64,000 bases of DNA from contig JAFSRD010000039.1 of assembly GCA_017446265.1 (NCBI GenBank), forward strand, positions 30,396 through 94,395, written 5' to 3'. The translations under genes were made by a program, and so were the position numbers. The notes beneath the pieces are model-generated. The model did not search any database. It was not told the origin of the DNA and saw only the letters and a list, made by a program, of their open reading frames with translations. Of the stretch, positions 27,780-37,316 are shown in pieces. Numbering within the stretch: position 1 is the stretch's first letter; each line of letters begins with the position of its first letter. This DNA is from Treponema sp. GTDB lineage: Bacteria > Spirochaetota > Spirochaetia > Treponematales > Treponemataceae.

Positions 27780-29366
27780 GTGGAAAATAAAAAATCTCAT
27801 TCGCTTTTAAAATCAGGCATACAACTTTCACTTGCAACACTGCTCTCGCGCATACTCGGACTTGTACGCGAAATGACGAAAGCAGCTTTTTTAGGCACAG
27901 GCGGTCTTGCAGATGCGTTCGGCATCGCATTTCAGTTGCCAAATCTTTTTCGCCGTCTATTTGCAGAGAACAGCATTTCTGTCGCATTCATTCCCACATT
28001 CCGCACATACATTGAAGACGAGCAAAACGACAAGCGCACAACGCAGGACTTTGTTTCTGCGACGCTCACACTCGTTACGTTTTTAACAACTGTTGTTGTA
28101 ACGCTCGGACTCATCGTTACACCACTGCTCATCAAACTTTTCTATGGCGATTCAGACCCGCAGTCATTTCCAGAGGCAGTGCTGCTTACGCGCATTATGT
28201 TTCCGTATCTTATTGTCGTTTCTGTTGCCGCTTTTTTTCAAGGCATTTTAAACGGCGTGAACATTTTTACGCCATCGGGATTCGCGCCCGTGCTGTTCAA
28301 CGCGGTTGTGATTGCAGCAACATACACGCTTTCTCCGCGCATGGAAAATCCTGCGCGCGCAATGGCAACGGGCGTTATTGCAGGCGGTATTGTACAAATG
28401 TTGTTCCAGTTTCCGTTTGTGCTGCATGCCACATGGCGCGTTTCATTTACATCGCTCAAAAACGCATTCACCAATCCAGGCACGCGCCGCGTTATTGCGC
28501 TTGTATTGCCAACGATTATAGGCATGGCGGCATATCAAGTGAATGATGTTGTATCGAGTACGCTCGCAAAACGAGCAGGAATTGGCATTTACGCAAGCTT
28601 GCAATATTCGCTTCGTCTGCAAGAATTGATTCTGGGGATTTTTGCCGTTTCAATCGGGAGTGTTATTCTTCCAGACATGGCAGCTCTTGCGCAAAAAAAA
28701 CAATGGGATGATTTTACAGTTCTCCTTACGCGCGCAATACAAATCATCACGCTCATTGCAATTCCCGTAACGCTTTACTCACTCATATGCGGGCGCGAAA
28801 TAATTTCGCTCGTGTACAAAAGCAAAAACTTTACTGACGAATCTGTAGCGATGACGCTTTCCGTGTTCCGATTTCACATGATAGGACTTGCATTCATTGC
28901 GCTCAATCGAATTCTTGCGCCCGCTTTTTACGCTCAGCAAAACACAACGCTTCCCACAGTGGCAGGCATTTTCAACTTTGCCGTAAATATTACGCTTGCC
29001 GCAGTACTTGTAAAAACGATGCATGGAAGCGGCATAGCACTTGCGCTTTCTGTTGCAAGTTTTGCGAACACAGTGTTTTTGTTTTGCGCCATGCCGCGCC
29101 TTCATTCTGTTGAAACAAAAAAAATTGTCAAAGTGTTTGTTTTGTACGCGCTCAAAATTACTGCATTCTCTTTTATTGCCGCATTGCCGGTGCATGCCTC
29201 GTTGCCGCATCTTGTCAATTTTTTTGCAGGGCATTCGCGGCTTATTTCAAACGGCGCAGTAATTGTGCTTTCCGCACTGTTGTTCGCGCTTGTGGGAGTT
29301 GCATTGCTTGCGCTTACAAAAGACGATATTGCAAAAGAAGTTGCAGCAAAGTTGCAACGGAAATGA
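27780..29366 (+). CDS. murJ: Lipid II flippase MurJ (MviN)
   Basis: 528 residues with about 14 membrane helices, of the MOP exporter superfamily, moving lipid II to the outer face of the inner membrane for peptidoglycan synthesis. The conserved N-terminal block is complete: TLLSRILGLVREMTKAAFLG, then the AFGIAFQLPNLFRRLFAE stretch, which contains the cavity arginines. The start is a GTG six bases behind a promoter. It is transcribed toward the 5'-nucleotidase gene and is separated from it by two strong hairpins. Confidence 0.94.
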   Translation: MENKKSHSLLKSGIQLSLATLLSRILGLVREMTKAAFLGTGGLADAFGIAFQLPNLFRRLFAENSISVAFIPTFRTYIEDEQNDKRTTQDFVSATLTLVTFLTTVVVTLGLIVTPLLIKLFYGDSDPQSFPEAVLLTRIMFPYLIVVSVAAFFQGILNGVNIFTPSGFAPVLFNAVVIAATYTLSPRMENPARAMATGVIAGGIVQMLFQFPFVLHATWRVSFTSLKNAFTNPGTRRVIALVLPTIIGMAAYQVNDVVSSTLAKRAGIGIYASLQYSLRLQELILGIFAVSIGSVILPDMAALAQKKQWDDFTVLLTRAIQIITLIAIPVTLYSLICGREIISLVYKSKNFTDESVAMTLSVFRFHMIGLAFIALNRILAPAFYAQQNTTLPTVAGIFNFAVNITLAAVLVKTMHGSGIALALSVASFANTVFLFCAMPRLHSVETKKIVKVFVLYALKITAFSFIAALPVHASLPHLVNFFAGHSRLISNGAVIVLSALLFALVGVALLALTKDDIAKEVAAKLQRK

Positions 29367-29397
29367 CGTGAAGCAACATTTGTGCAAACTGCCCATT

Positions 29398-29441
29398 GGG
29401 ACTGTCCGAGAAGTTTTCAAAACTTCATCAAAGACAGCCCC
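29398..29441. terminator. Hairpin 1 between convergent murJ and 5'-nucleotidase genes
   Basis: An outer stem GGGACTGTC/GACAGCCCC (one bulged base) encloses a perfect inner stem GAAGTTTT/AAAACTTC (29410-29426). It has no T tract on either strand. It may be a terminator or part of a dispersed repeat, and I cannot decide without other copies. Confidence 0.45.
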
Positions 29442-29463
29442 GTAAGCAAAGTTGAATCAGCAG

Positions 29464-29493
29464 GATTTTCTTGCAATTCGCTCCAAGAAAATC
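29464..29493. terminator. Hairpin 2 between convergent murJ and 5'-nucleotidase genes
   Basis: GATTTTCTTG (29464-29473) and CAAGAAAATC (29484-29493) form a perfect 10-bp stem with a 10-base loop. Its position between two stop codons makes a bidirectional transcription stop likely. Confidence 0.5.
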
Positions 29494-29533
29494 ATTCATT
29501 CTACCGTAAATGACGCGAGTTGGTCATTACCAT

Positions 29534-31351
29534 TTAAAAGTGCAGCACGACATTTGAATCCGTATATGCCATAAAGTCAGGATTCTTTTTCAGGAATTTG
29601 ATGAACGATTCTGCATCGGGCAAGTAGGTGTCCTCGCCGCCGCGCTCCTGCACAACTTTGCCGAGCGTCACGTAGCCGTCCTTTTCACCTGCAATGTAAG
29701 CATTGGTGCCCATACGATACATTTTCGTCTCGTCAACGAGTTCCCACGCACCTGTCTTGCGGTTTTGAATCTCAAGCTTCACCAGACGTTTTCCATTTCC
29801 GTCCTTCTCTCTATTCGCTTCAAAACGGATGCCCGCACCATAGGGAAACGCACCTGTCGATGTGCCTGCGAGCGCGAACTCCATCGCATCTTCAACAATC
29901 TGTTTTGCTTCCGCACCAGTTACATCTACCAAGAAAAGCGTATTGCCAAACGGCAAGAACGTATATGCATCATTGAATGTAACAGCTCCTGGCACGATGT
30001 CGGCACGCACACCGCCAGAATTTTGAATAGTAAAATCAATGTTGCCCGTGCCGAGCGAACGCATTTCTGACAGCATCGTTTCCGCAACAAAGCGCGTTGC
30101 AACAGAACCGCGCGGGTTGTCTGCATTGGGGATTCTGTTTTTGGTGCCGCCGGGCATGACGCTGCCTGATATGGAGCCAACAACTTCACTTCCGAGCGTT
30201 TCTTTTTCTTTTTTAAATTGCTCAAGGACCGCGGCAGCATTCTCGTCTGCCCGTGCAATGCTCACAAACGGCAACTGTTTCAACTCTGAGATGATGGCAT
30301 CCTTTTCTGCACCTGTCGGAGTGTATTTTTTGTTGGCGCTGTCTCTCCGCTCAAACCACGTGTCGTGAACGAGCACATGCGGCTTTCCTTCAATGCTTGT
30401 CACAATGCCTGCTGCGTTGAACTGAATGCGGAGCTCGCCCACAAATTTTGAGTATTCCCAACCTTCAACAACATAGACAGGCTCGTTCGCAGGAGACATG
30501 AATTTTTTGGGGTAGTCAGCGGTGCCATATGTCTGGTCAGTGACGACAGGGAGACCAGCTTTTTTCATTGCTTCGTTGCCAAACAGCCAGTGCGTATCGC
30601 CGGTGATGATGATATCAATTCCCGCAACCTTTTCGGCAATTTCAAAATTTTTGAGTGCGCCGCCATGTGAAAGCAAAATAATTTTATTGATGCCCTGTTT
30701 TTTAAGCTCGTCAGCATATTTTTGAGATGCTTCAATTTCATCAACAAAACGCACATCTTTTCCAGGGCTAGAAGAGTCCACTGTTTTCCGCACAGTATCT
30801 AATCCGATAATGCCGATTTTCTGTCCTTCAACCTCCATGACAGCGTAGGGTTTCCACATGCCGTACAGAATGCTGCTCTTATCGGGATTGACATTTGCAG
30901 AAAGCACGGGAACTTTCAGATAGTCTAAAAATTTTTTCAAGCCTTCGTTTCCCGCGTCAAACTCATGGTTGCCAAGCGTAAAGTAATCAAAGCCGCTGAT
31001 GTTCATCATGGCAGCATCAGCACTGCCACCGAACAGCGTAAAGTAGAGCGTGCCGGTAATTGCATCTCCTGCATGCAGCGTTATCGGATTCTTTGCCGAC
31101 TGCTTGAGCATTTTAATCTCATGCACTACTTCAGGATACCCACCGAACAGCGCCGCCGTCTTTTTTCCGCCAATCATCATGTCAAGCTGCACGGGCTCAA
31201 GGTGCGAATGGTGGTCATTGATGTGAATGACAGTAATCTCTAACGGTGCATTCATGCTTGCTGATGTTGCAAGCGGTTTGGTGCCTGCACAACTTACTGT
31301 AAAGAAAAGCAGCGCAGCAAGCGTAAAAGCAGACAGGTGAAATTTCTTCAT
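29534..31351 (-). CDS. 5'-nucleotidase / UshA-like lipoprotein
   Basis: 605 residues with a lipoprotein signal peptide ending FFTVSC (Cys21). The N-terminal calcineurin-like metallophosphoesterase domain shows VIHINDHHSHLE, HAGDAITG, GNHEFDAG and LLSHGG. A later motif reads ITGDTHW where GGHTH is usual. The C-terminal 5'-nucleotidase substrate domain includes QNSGGVRADI and YRMGTNAYIAGEKDGY. It should hydrolyse extracytoplasmic nucleotides or sugar nucleotides for salvage. AGGAGG precedes the ATG. The next gene upstream on this strand is a secreted unknown. Confidence 0.9.
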   Translation of the reverse strand: MKKFHLSAFTLAALLFFTVSCAGTKPLATSASMNAPLEITVIHINDHHSHLEPVQLDMMIGGKKTAALFGGYPEVVHEIKMLKQSAKNPITLHAGDAITGTLYFTLFGGSADAAMMNISGFDYFTLGNHEFDAGNEGLKKFLDYLKVPVLSANVNPDKSSILYGMWKPYAVMEVEGQKIGIIGLDTVRKTVDSSSPGKDVRFVDEIEASQKYADELKKQGINKIILLSHGGALKNFEIAEKVAGIDIIITGDTHWLFGNEAMKKAGLPVVTDQTYGTADYPKKFMSPANEPVYVVEGWEYSKFVGELRIQFNAAGIVTSIEGKPHVLVHDTWFERRDSANKKYTPTGAEKDAIISELKQLPFVSIARADENAAAVLEQFKKEKETLGSEVVGSISGSVMPGGTKNRIPNADNPRGSVATRFVAETMLSEMRSLGTGNIDFTIQNSGGVRADIVPGAVTFNDAYTFLPFGNTLFLVDVTGAEAKQIVEDAMEFALAGTSTGAFPYGAGIRFEANREKDGNGKRLVKLEIQNRKTGAWELVDETKMYRMGTNAYIAGEKDGYVTLGKVVQERGGEDTYLPDAESFIKFLKKNPDFMAYTDSNVVLHF

Positions 31352-31373
31352 AATAATCCTCCTATGAATTTCA

Positions 31374-31403
31374 TCGTTTTAGGAATCACTCTCATCCTAA
31401 ACA
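31374..31403. other. Imperfect inverted repeat upstream of the 5'-nucleotidase
   Basis: GTTTTAGGA and TCCTAAAC, separated by ten bases, pair with one bulge about 25-50 bases before the nucleotidase start. Position fits either a 5'-leader hairpin or an operator. The remaining bases to 31472 show nothing else. Confidence 0.3.
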
Positions 31404-31472
31404 GCCATTGCCCAATGAACATCGCTCTTTATACAAACATCAGTCATGTGCCTTTCGCACGAATCAGCTATG

Positions 31473-32216
31473 TTAGTGGTTGCTCCTCAACTCCATGAAC
31501 GCGCGCGCTCTTTCTTTACGCGAAGGACTGTCCAATTGTTTTCGCGTAACATCTAACGTTGAAAAATCATCGAGCATCATATTGTATGCATTATTGGCAA
31601 GGGCGGCGACAAAAGCTGCATAGCCGACGCGCGTGTTGCTCGCTTTTGTTAAAAGCAGCACGCGACGGTATAGCAAATTATCCATGTTGTACTGATGAGT
31701 TTTTACATCGTCGAGCAATGCTGGCAGAATCTGTGCCGCCGCCGCCTTGTTGCTGTCTGCCGATATTTCAAACACGCGCTCAAACGGCATTCCTGTCGTT
31801 TTTATGGCTGTACGCAACACTGCTCGCACATCTTTTGAGCCTGCTACAAACACTTTCATAGACGCCCTGTCCATGTTTGCAAGAACGGCAAGGCGTACAG
31901 TGTCGGAAGCTTGTTTTAATAATTCCTCGTTGCTATTTTCATAGCCGTAGATGACAAGGTAATTGCACTGTTTGGGAACAAGCTGCTTTTCCGTTTTCAG
32001 AACTTCCGTGAAAATGCCTGCTACCGCTTCCGCCTGCTTTTTGAGCGTAGCAGCACGCGCTGCATCTAAAACGGCAAGGGCTTCATAGCTTTTTGTCCAA
32101 TCTTTTCCGTTGCTGTATGCGTGCAAAAAAGCATCTTCAGCCTTTTGCCATGCGCGCGTTTGAGCAACAGCAGGATTATGCGAAAAGAGAAAAAATAAAG
32201 CAAAAAATAAAAACAT
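31473..32216 (-). CDS. Secreted protein of unknown function
   Basis: 247 residues with a signal peptide (MFLFFALFFLFSHNPAVAQ) and an otherwise helical, HEAT-like appearance without a domain I can name. One cysteine is present in the mature part. No Shine-Dalgarno is visible. TATAAT-like sequence about 40 bases upstream (minus strand, near 32260) could be its promoter. It ends about 120 bases before the nucleotidase gene and may be read through into it. Confidence 0.65.
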   Translation of the reverse strand: MFLFFALFFLFSHNPAVAQTRAWQKAEDAFLHAYSNGKDWTKSYEALAVLDAARAATLKKQAEAVAGIFTEVLKTEKQLVPKQCNYLVIYGYENSNEELLKQASDTVRLAVLANMDRASMKVFVAGSKDVRAVLRTAIKTTGMPFERVFEISADSNKAAAAQILPALLDDVKTHQYNMDNLLYRRVLLLTKASNTRVGYAAFVAALANNAYNMMLDDFSTLDVTRKQLDSPSRKERARAFMELRSNH

Positions 32217-32393
32217 ATTTTAAATTATCTTTTATGTATTTAAAGTAATTATACTATACCATTTCTATTTCGTCAAATAAAAAATATGCAAATATGTGAG
32301 TGCTATTCACAACAGCAAAAAAAATGTATACTGTATGCATCTCTAAAACTGTCGCGGCATGCCCGGCAGCAACGCAGAGTATGAGATGACTGT

Positions 32394-33926
32394 ATGATTG
32401 ACAAATATGAAGTAGTAATCGGCTGTGAAATTCATACACAGCTTATCACAAGGACAAAAGCGTTTTGCGCGTGCGAGAATCGCTACGGCGGCATGCCTGA
32501 CACGCGCGTGTGCCCTGTGTGCCTTGGATTGCCCGGTGCAATGCCGCGCGTGAGCAAGGGCTATGTGGAGCTCGGTGCTGTTGCGGGCAAGGCATTGAAT
32601 TGCACTATTGCGCACTTTACAAAGTTCGACCGCAAACACTATTTTTATCCTGACTTGGCAAAAGGCTACCAGATAACTCAGTACGACATGCCTCTGTGCA
32701 CAGACGGCTTCGTCGATTTGCCACTTGTACATTATCCCGAAAACGAGCAGCAGGGAGGAGCGGAGTTTCGTCCGAACAACTTTACGGGCGAGCCATGCAT
32801 CATCGACAATAAGTACCGCCGCGTACGCATTGAGCGAATCCATCTTGAAGAGGATGTAGGAAAATCACTCCACCTTGAAGGCGCGCATTCATACATTGAC
32901 TACAACCGCTGCGGCACGCCGCTCATCGAAATCGTAACAAAGCCCGACATGACAAGCCCCGATGAAGCAGCCCTTTTTATGCAGACAGTGCAGGAAATCT
33001 TGCGGTACGTAAAAGTGACAAAGGGCAATCTTGAAGAAGGCAACATGAGGTGCGACGCGAATATTAACTTGAATGTATGGGAAAACGGCAAACTTTATCA
33101 TACGCCTATTTCTGAAATCAAAAACTTAAACTCGTTCCGCGCAATTCGCGACGCGTGCGCATATGAGGCAAAACGGCAACTCAAAGAATTTGAAACAGAG
33201 CGCAAAGAGTTTAACGCTGGTTTTAAAGTGACTATGGGTTGGGACGAAGCGAAAGGCGAAACAGTCATCCAGCGTACAAAAAATTCGTTTGTCGATTACC
33301 GCTTTGTCGTAGAGCCGGACATAAAGCCGTTTTCTGTGAGCGAAGAGTTGATTGCAAAGGCAGCGCAAAATGTTGGCGAGCTTCCCGAAGCAAAACGGCG
33401 GCGGTTTGTCGCGCAGTTTGCGCTTTCTGAAGCAGATGCCGAAACGCTCACATCCACAAAAGAACTTTCGCTATGGTTTGAACAAGCAGCACAAGGAGCA
33501 AAGAGCGCAAAACGCGTTGCGAATCTCATTTTAACAGAACTGCTCGCCGTGCTCAACGAAAAGCAAAAAACAATCGACGACGTGGAGATTACGCCGCTCC
33601 ATATTACCGAGCTTGCAGATGCGCTTGAAAACGGCAGCATTACGAGCAAGCAGGGAAAAGTGATATTTGAAAAAATGCTTGCTACAAAAAAAATGCCTTC
33701 ACAAATCATAAAAGAAGAACGCATGGAGCAAGTGAACGACGCGGACGCAATCGAAAAAATCGTTGACTCCGTGCTCGCTGCAAATGCGCAGGCAGTGAGC
33801 GATTTTAAAGGCGGCAAATCTAACGCGCTCGGCTATCTCATGGGACAGGTGATGAAAGAGTCGCACGGCACAGCGAATCCCACGCAGGCGACGGAGCTGC
33901 TTGCAAAAAAACTTGCGGCGATGTAA
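32394..33926 (+). CDS. gatB: Asp/Glu-tRNA(Asn/Gln) amidotransferase subunit B
   Basis: 510 residues. Binds mischarged Glu-tRNA-Gln (and Asp-tRNA-Asn), phosphorylates the side chain and receives ammonia from GatA. The PET112 catalytic domain shows YEVVIGCEIHTQL, the zinc site FCAC...CPVCLG, and the GEPCIIDNKYRRVRIERIHL and SYIDYNRCGTPLIEIV blocks. The C-terminal YqeY-like tail domain is complete. gatC and gatA lie 24 kb away on the other strand, so the complex is split between loci. Three unknown genes follow on the same strand. Confidence 0.95.
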   Translation: MIDKYEVVIGCEIHTQLITRTKAFCACENRYGGMPDTRVCPVCLGLPGAMPRVSKGYVELGAVAGKALNCTIAHFTKFDRKHYFYPDLAKGYQITQYDMPLCTDGFVDLPLVHYPENEQQGGAEFRPNNFTGEPCIIDNKYRRVRIERIHLEEDVGKSLHLEGAHSYIDYNRCGTPLIEIVTKPDMTSPDEAALFMQTVQEILRYVKVTKGNLEEGNMRCDANINLNVWENGKLYHTPISEIKNLNSFRAIRDACAYEAKRQLKEFETERKEFNAGFKVTMGWDEAKGETVIQRTKNSFVDYRFVVEPDIKPFSVSEELIAKAAQNVGELPEAKRRRFVAQFALSEADAETLTSTKELSLWFEQAAQGAKSAKRVANLILTELLAVLNEKQKTIDDVEITPLHITELADALENGSITSKQGKVIFEKMLATKKMPSQIIKEERMEQVNDADAIEKIVDSVLAANAQAVSDFKGGKSNALGYLMGQVMKESHGTANPTQATELLAKKLAAM

Positions 33927-33948
33927 CACGGGGTGCAAGGCGAGTATA

Positions 33949-34740
33949 ATGGCATCTGTTGATTTTTTAGCGGCAGAGATGACGCAACGTTACGGCACAG
34001 TACAGCGTGCGCGCGGATATTTTCTTTACACGCGAAAAGGAGTGCGTCTTACCGACATGTATCAGGAAGGCGGGCGCGCAATTTTAGGATGGCGCGGCAC
34101 TTCGTTCACTGTATTTAAAAACGCAATGAGCCGCGGCATTACCGGCAGCTTTGACACTGACTATACGCCGCGCATTGCAAAAGCGGCATGCGCGTTGCTC
34201 AAAGATGTACGAACTGTATTCATATGCGAAAGCCACAGCGCCGCCCTTTCTCTCGCGCTCACATTTTCAAAAGAGCGCACATCGTTTTGGAAAGCGTGGA
34301 GCAACATCAATTGGCATGCTGCTGACTGCGTTGTCATTGCACCGCCATTTCCGTGGGCATCGTCCGTGCATCTTGTCGCAGTAAAAAGCGAAGTGCATGA
34401 AACATTTCTTGCTGCTGGTTTTACGCCGCCAAACAATGTGCGCCTTGCAGCCCCGCTTGCTGCTGGAATTGCGCGCTCGCTCTACGATATGATTGCAATA
34501 ATCCCGAAACGCACAGAAAAAGATTGGTTCTTATACGACACTGTTTTAGCAAAGTATTGGACGCGTACAGGGCCGTATCTATATCCTAAAGTTGCAGAAA
34601 GCGTGTATGCAGATTTTTTGCGCCACTGTCTTGACTGTGCGCTTGTCATCAGTCCTGATTACAATGTACCGTCAATTGTGCCGTTTGGCGTAGACAAAGG
34701 GGTGTTCACAAAACTAAAGAATGCTTCATTTGAGGTGTAA
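33949..34740 (+). CDS. Unknown protein with aminotransferase-like N-terminus
   Basis: 263 residues, no signal peptide. The first 50 residues (RARGYFLYTRKGVRLTDMYQ, then GGRAILGW) resemble the N-terminus of class III aminotransferases, such as the FVRGEGATIFDKDGKRYIDF stretch of ArgD in this window. The PLP lysine region and most of the large domain are missing, so catalysis is doubtful. It starts 22 bases after gatB, behind AAGGCGAG, and is probably co-transcribed. The similarity is my reading only and needs a structure comparison. Confidence 0.6.
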   Translation: MASVDFLAAEMTQRYGTVQRARGYFLYTRKGVRLTDMYQEGGRAILGWRGTSFTVFKNAMSRGITGSFDTDYTPRIAKAACALLKDVRTVFICESHSAALSLALTFSKERTSFWKAWSNINWHAADCVVIAPPFPWASSVHLVAVKSEVHETFLAAGFTPPNNVRLAAPLAAGIARSLYDMIAIIPKRTEKDWFLYDTVLAKYWTRTGPYLYPKVAESVYADFLRHCLDCALVISPDYNVPSIVPFGVDKGVFTKLKNASFEV

Positions 34741-34744
34741 TACA

Positions 34745-35032
34745 GTGCAGACAAATTTATTATTATTAATTATTAAACTTATCGTTGGTGGAATAGCAGC
34801 ATTTCTTGCAATCATGTTATGGTCTCGTACGCGCGATGTTGCATGGACATGTCTTATTGCAGGTGTTGTCACATCGTATGCAGGCATTGTATACGACATG
34901 CTCATGCAGCTCGGCGTTGTCATTTCAGGCGGTGTTGCCGTTGCAGGCATTCAGATTGTAACACTGCTTTTTGCTGTAGTGCCAAGCTGTTTTTTTATTG
35001 CAGCGTTTATCATTATGATTGTGCGAAATTAA
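34745..35032 (+). CDS. Small membrane protein, three helices, unknown function
   Basis: 95 residues starting at a GTG eight bases after GAGGTG, which lies at the end of the previous gene. Three membrane helices (about 5-24, 29-52, 62-90) leave almost no soluble part. I do not recognise a family. The tight spacing suggests co-expression with the upstream gene. Confidence 0.65.
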   Translation: MQTNLLLLIIKLIVGGIAAFLAIMLWSRTRDVAWTCLIAGVVTSYAGIVYDMLMQLGVVISGGVAVAGIQIVTLLFAVVPSCFFIAAFIIMIVRN

Positions 35033-35092
35033 TGCCCGACGCTAGAAGTATAAGAGCATACAGAACGCGCGCGCTAGAACAAAAAGTAATTT

Positions 35093-35103
35093 ATTGCTAT
35101 AAT
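35093..35103 (+). promoter_or_regulatory. Extended -10 promoter of the 132-residue membrane protein
   Basis: TGC-TATAAT (-10 at 35098-35103) with a weak -35 gives a +1 near 35110, a leader of about 26 bases, and a strong GGGAGG ribosome site (35125-35130). This is the conventional arrangement, unlike the leaderless genes. Confidence 0.5.
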
Positions 35104-35135
35104 TAATTCACTTTTTGTTAAGATGGGAGGCATAT

Positions 35136-35534
35136 ATGGCATCTAAAAGAAAGAGTTCAATCGGCAGTTTGCTTGTGCAAATTGCGCTTGGATTATTTTT
35201 TGTAGTAACTGGCATTTGGACTTTGCAAAATGGTACTGGCAATGAAATCGCTACCGCAATCAATAGGCTTTTTAGCGGTGACTTGCAGCGGATTATTCGC
35301 ATTGTGTTTGGTGTAATTGAAGTGCTCGCAGGTGCATTCTTGCTGTTGCGCATGTTCGTGTCATTTTCATCGTCTATCGATTCTCTGCTCATGCTCATCG
35401 TTATGATTGCCTGGCTTGCATCAATTGTGCTGCTTGATGTTCTTTCGGGTGGTTTCAACAACATAATGAACTGGCTGCATAAAGTAGCATATCATTTGCT
35501 CGTGCTTGGTGGCATTATTATCGTAAAAGATTAG
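35136..35534 (+). CDS. Small membrane protein, four helices, unknown function
   Basis: 132 residues with four predicted membrane helices (about 10-30, 52-75, 80-105, 112-130) and a short basic N-terminus (MASKRKSS). It is not a family I recognise. The start at 35136 is five bases after GGGAGG, and an open frame seven codons earlier lacks a ribosome site. A strong terminator hairpin follows. Confidence 0.7.
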   Translation: MASKRKSSIGSLLVQIALGLFFVVTGIWTLQNGTGNEIATAINRLFSGDLQRIIRIVFGVIEVLAGAFLLLRMFVSFSSSIDSLLMLIVMIAWLASIVLLDVLSGGFNNIMNWLHKVAYHLLVLGGIIIVKD

Positions 35535-35550
35535 GCTGTTTTTAAAAACT

Positions 35551-35586
35551 AAAAAAACAGCGGCACATGCTGCTGCTGTTTTTTTA
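35551..35586. terminator. Bidirectional terminator between membrane-protein gene and RNase Y
   Basis: AAAAACAGC pairs with GCTGTTTTT around a GC-rich middle, with an A run on one side and a T run on the other. It serves both the plus-strand gene ending at 35534 and the minus-strand rny ending at 35631. Confidence 0.8.
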
Positions 35587-35630
35587 TCAGTTGCCACAGT
35601 TGCTGTCGGAGTCAACTTGGCAAATTGATG

Positions 35631-37175
35631 CTACCGTGCGTATTCTATAATTCTTGTTTCACGAATCATCGTAATCCTAATTCTTCCCGGATAGCGCAAG
35701 TCAGATTCAATTTGCTTTGCAATATTCTGCGCAAGTGGCTTTACCTCGTTGTCAGGCACTTTCACATTATCTACAAGAATGCGCAACTCGCGCCCTGCTT
35801 GAATAGCATATGCTTTTTCTACGCCGAAAAATCGCTCTGCCGTCTGCTCCAAGTTTTCAAGTCGCTTCACATAATTATCTATTGTTTCGCGTCGCGCTCC
35901 TGGTCTGGCAGCAGAAATTGAATCTGCAATTTGCACAAAAATTGCCTCCGTACATGTCGGCTCAATGTCGTTGTGATGCGAGGCGATTGCATTTATGACT
36001 CGTGCGTCTTCTCCCATTTTTCGTGCTATTTCCGCACCTATTTCTGCGTGGTTCAAATCACTGTCAGTTTCCGCACCTTTTCCAATGTCATGGAGCAACG
36101 CGGCGCGTTTTGCAAGTTCTTTGTTTCCGCCAATTTCTGCTGCAAGAGCTGCTGCAATCATGGCAACTTCTTTTGAGTGCACGAGCACGTTTTGCCCGTA
36201 GCTTGTACGAAAGTAAAGCCGACCGAGTGCGCGCACGCCTTCCGTGGGCATGTTGTGAATGCCTACGTCAAACAGCGCTTTTTCGCCTTCCTCGTAGATT
36301 TTGTTCTGCACTTCGTGCGTCACTTTCTGCACAATTTCTTCAATGCGCGCAGGATGAATGCGCCCGTCCGAGATGAGCCGCTCAAGCGACTCTTTTGCAA
36401 TTTCCTTGCGTACCGGGTCAAAGCACGAGATGACTACCGCTTCGGGTGTGTCGTCTATGATAATATCAACGCCCGTGAGCGTTTCAAGCGTGCGTATGTT
36501 GCGCCCTTCACGCCCAATAATGCGCCCTTTCATTTCATCGCTGGGAAGTGAAACAGTCGCTACAGTAATGTCGCCTGTTACTTCAGGAGCAAGTCGCTGG
36601 ATTGTCGTTACAAGAATATCACGCGCTTTCTTTTCCGCTGTCAGTTGCGCTTCCTGCTCAATTTTGTTCAAAAGCGCCTGCGCATCATGCTTTGCATCAT
36701 TTTCCAAATCTTTAATGATAAGCTCTTTTGCTTGCTGCTGGGAAAGCCCAGATATGCGCTCCAATTCTTTGCGATATTCCTGTTCTTGCGCCAATACGCT
36801 TGCTTCGCGCTTTTTGAGTTGTTCGCTACGTTCAATAAATTCTTTGTCTTTCCTGTCAAATTCTGCGGCGCGTTGGTCGAGCAATTCCTCCTTTCTATTT
36901 ATGCGGGTACGGGCTTCAGCTTCATACCGCTGCACTTCAGCTCGACGTTCTCTATTTTCCCGTTCTTGCTGGTTTCGTTCCCGAATGAGTTCATCTTTTG
37001 CATTAAGCAAAATTTCTTTTTTCTGTGCTTCAGCCTCTCGTAATGCATCCTGTTTTACACGTTCAGCTTTTTGTTCTGACGCTGATAGTTGAAATCTGGC
37101 ATACAGCCATCTAATAGTCCATCCAAGAACAATTCCTACAATCGGGAGAACGATGAGCATAATAACTGTATTCAT
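35631..37175 (-). CDS. rny: Ribonuclease Y
   Basis: 514 residues. Membrane-anchored endoribonuclease that starts decay of many mRNAs. Order: N-terminal membrane helix (about 1-22), a long charged coiled coil (about 25-200), a KH RNA-binding domain (IGREGRNIRTLETLTGVDII) and an HD catalytic domain (HSKEVAMIAA, then ALLHDIGKG). The second of two adjacent ATGs (37175) is spaced six bases from AAGGAG. RicT, a partner of RNase Y in Bacillus, is also encoded in this window. Monocistronic by appearance. Confidence 0.96.
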   Translation of the reverse strand: MNTVIMLIVLPIVGIVLGWTIRWLYARFQLSASEQKAERVKQDALREAEAQKKEILLNAKDELIRERNQQERENRERRAEVQRYEAEARTRINRKEELLDQRAAEFDRKDKEFIERSEQLKKREASVLAQEQEYRKELERISGLSQQQAKELIIKDLENDAKHDAQALLNKIEQEAQLTAEKKARDILVTTIQRLAPEVTGDITVATVSLPSDEMKGRIIGREGRNIRTLETLTGVDIIIDDTPEAVVISCFDPVRKEIAKESLERLISDGRIHPARIEEIVQKVTHEVQNKIYEEGEKALFDVGIHNMPTEGVRALGRLYFRTSYGQNVLVHSKEVAMIAAALAAEIGGNKELAKRAALLHDIGKGAETDSDLNHAEIGAEIARKMGEDARVINAIASHHNDIEPTCTEAIFVQIADSISAARPGARRETIDNYVKRLENLEQTAERFFGVEKAYAIQAGRELRILVDNVKVPDNEVKPLAQNIAKQIESDLRYPGRIRITMIRETRIIEYAR

Positions 37176-37316
37176 CATCTTCTCCTTAAATGCATGTAGT
37201 ATAGAATAGTTCAATCTACATAATAACGCACAAAACGAGAATTGTCAAATAAAAAATCCCAATACCATGTGATATTTTTGCACCTCTTCCTTTTCAAAAA
37301 ATGAGATGCTTTTGTG

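Noticed and set aside
34765..34780. Recurring ATTATTAATTA-type strings (also near 43206, 49334, 60893 and 63990)
   Set aside because: They follow the AT-rich bias of gene ends and spacers. Flanks do not align, so I do not claim a repeat family from them alone.
36358..37092. A 244-codon Ser-rich open frame on the plus strand
   Set aside because: Antisense of the RNase Y coiled coil. Low-complexity codon use on the real strand keeps the opposite frame open.
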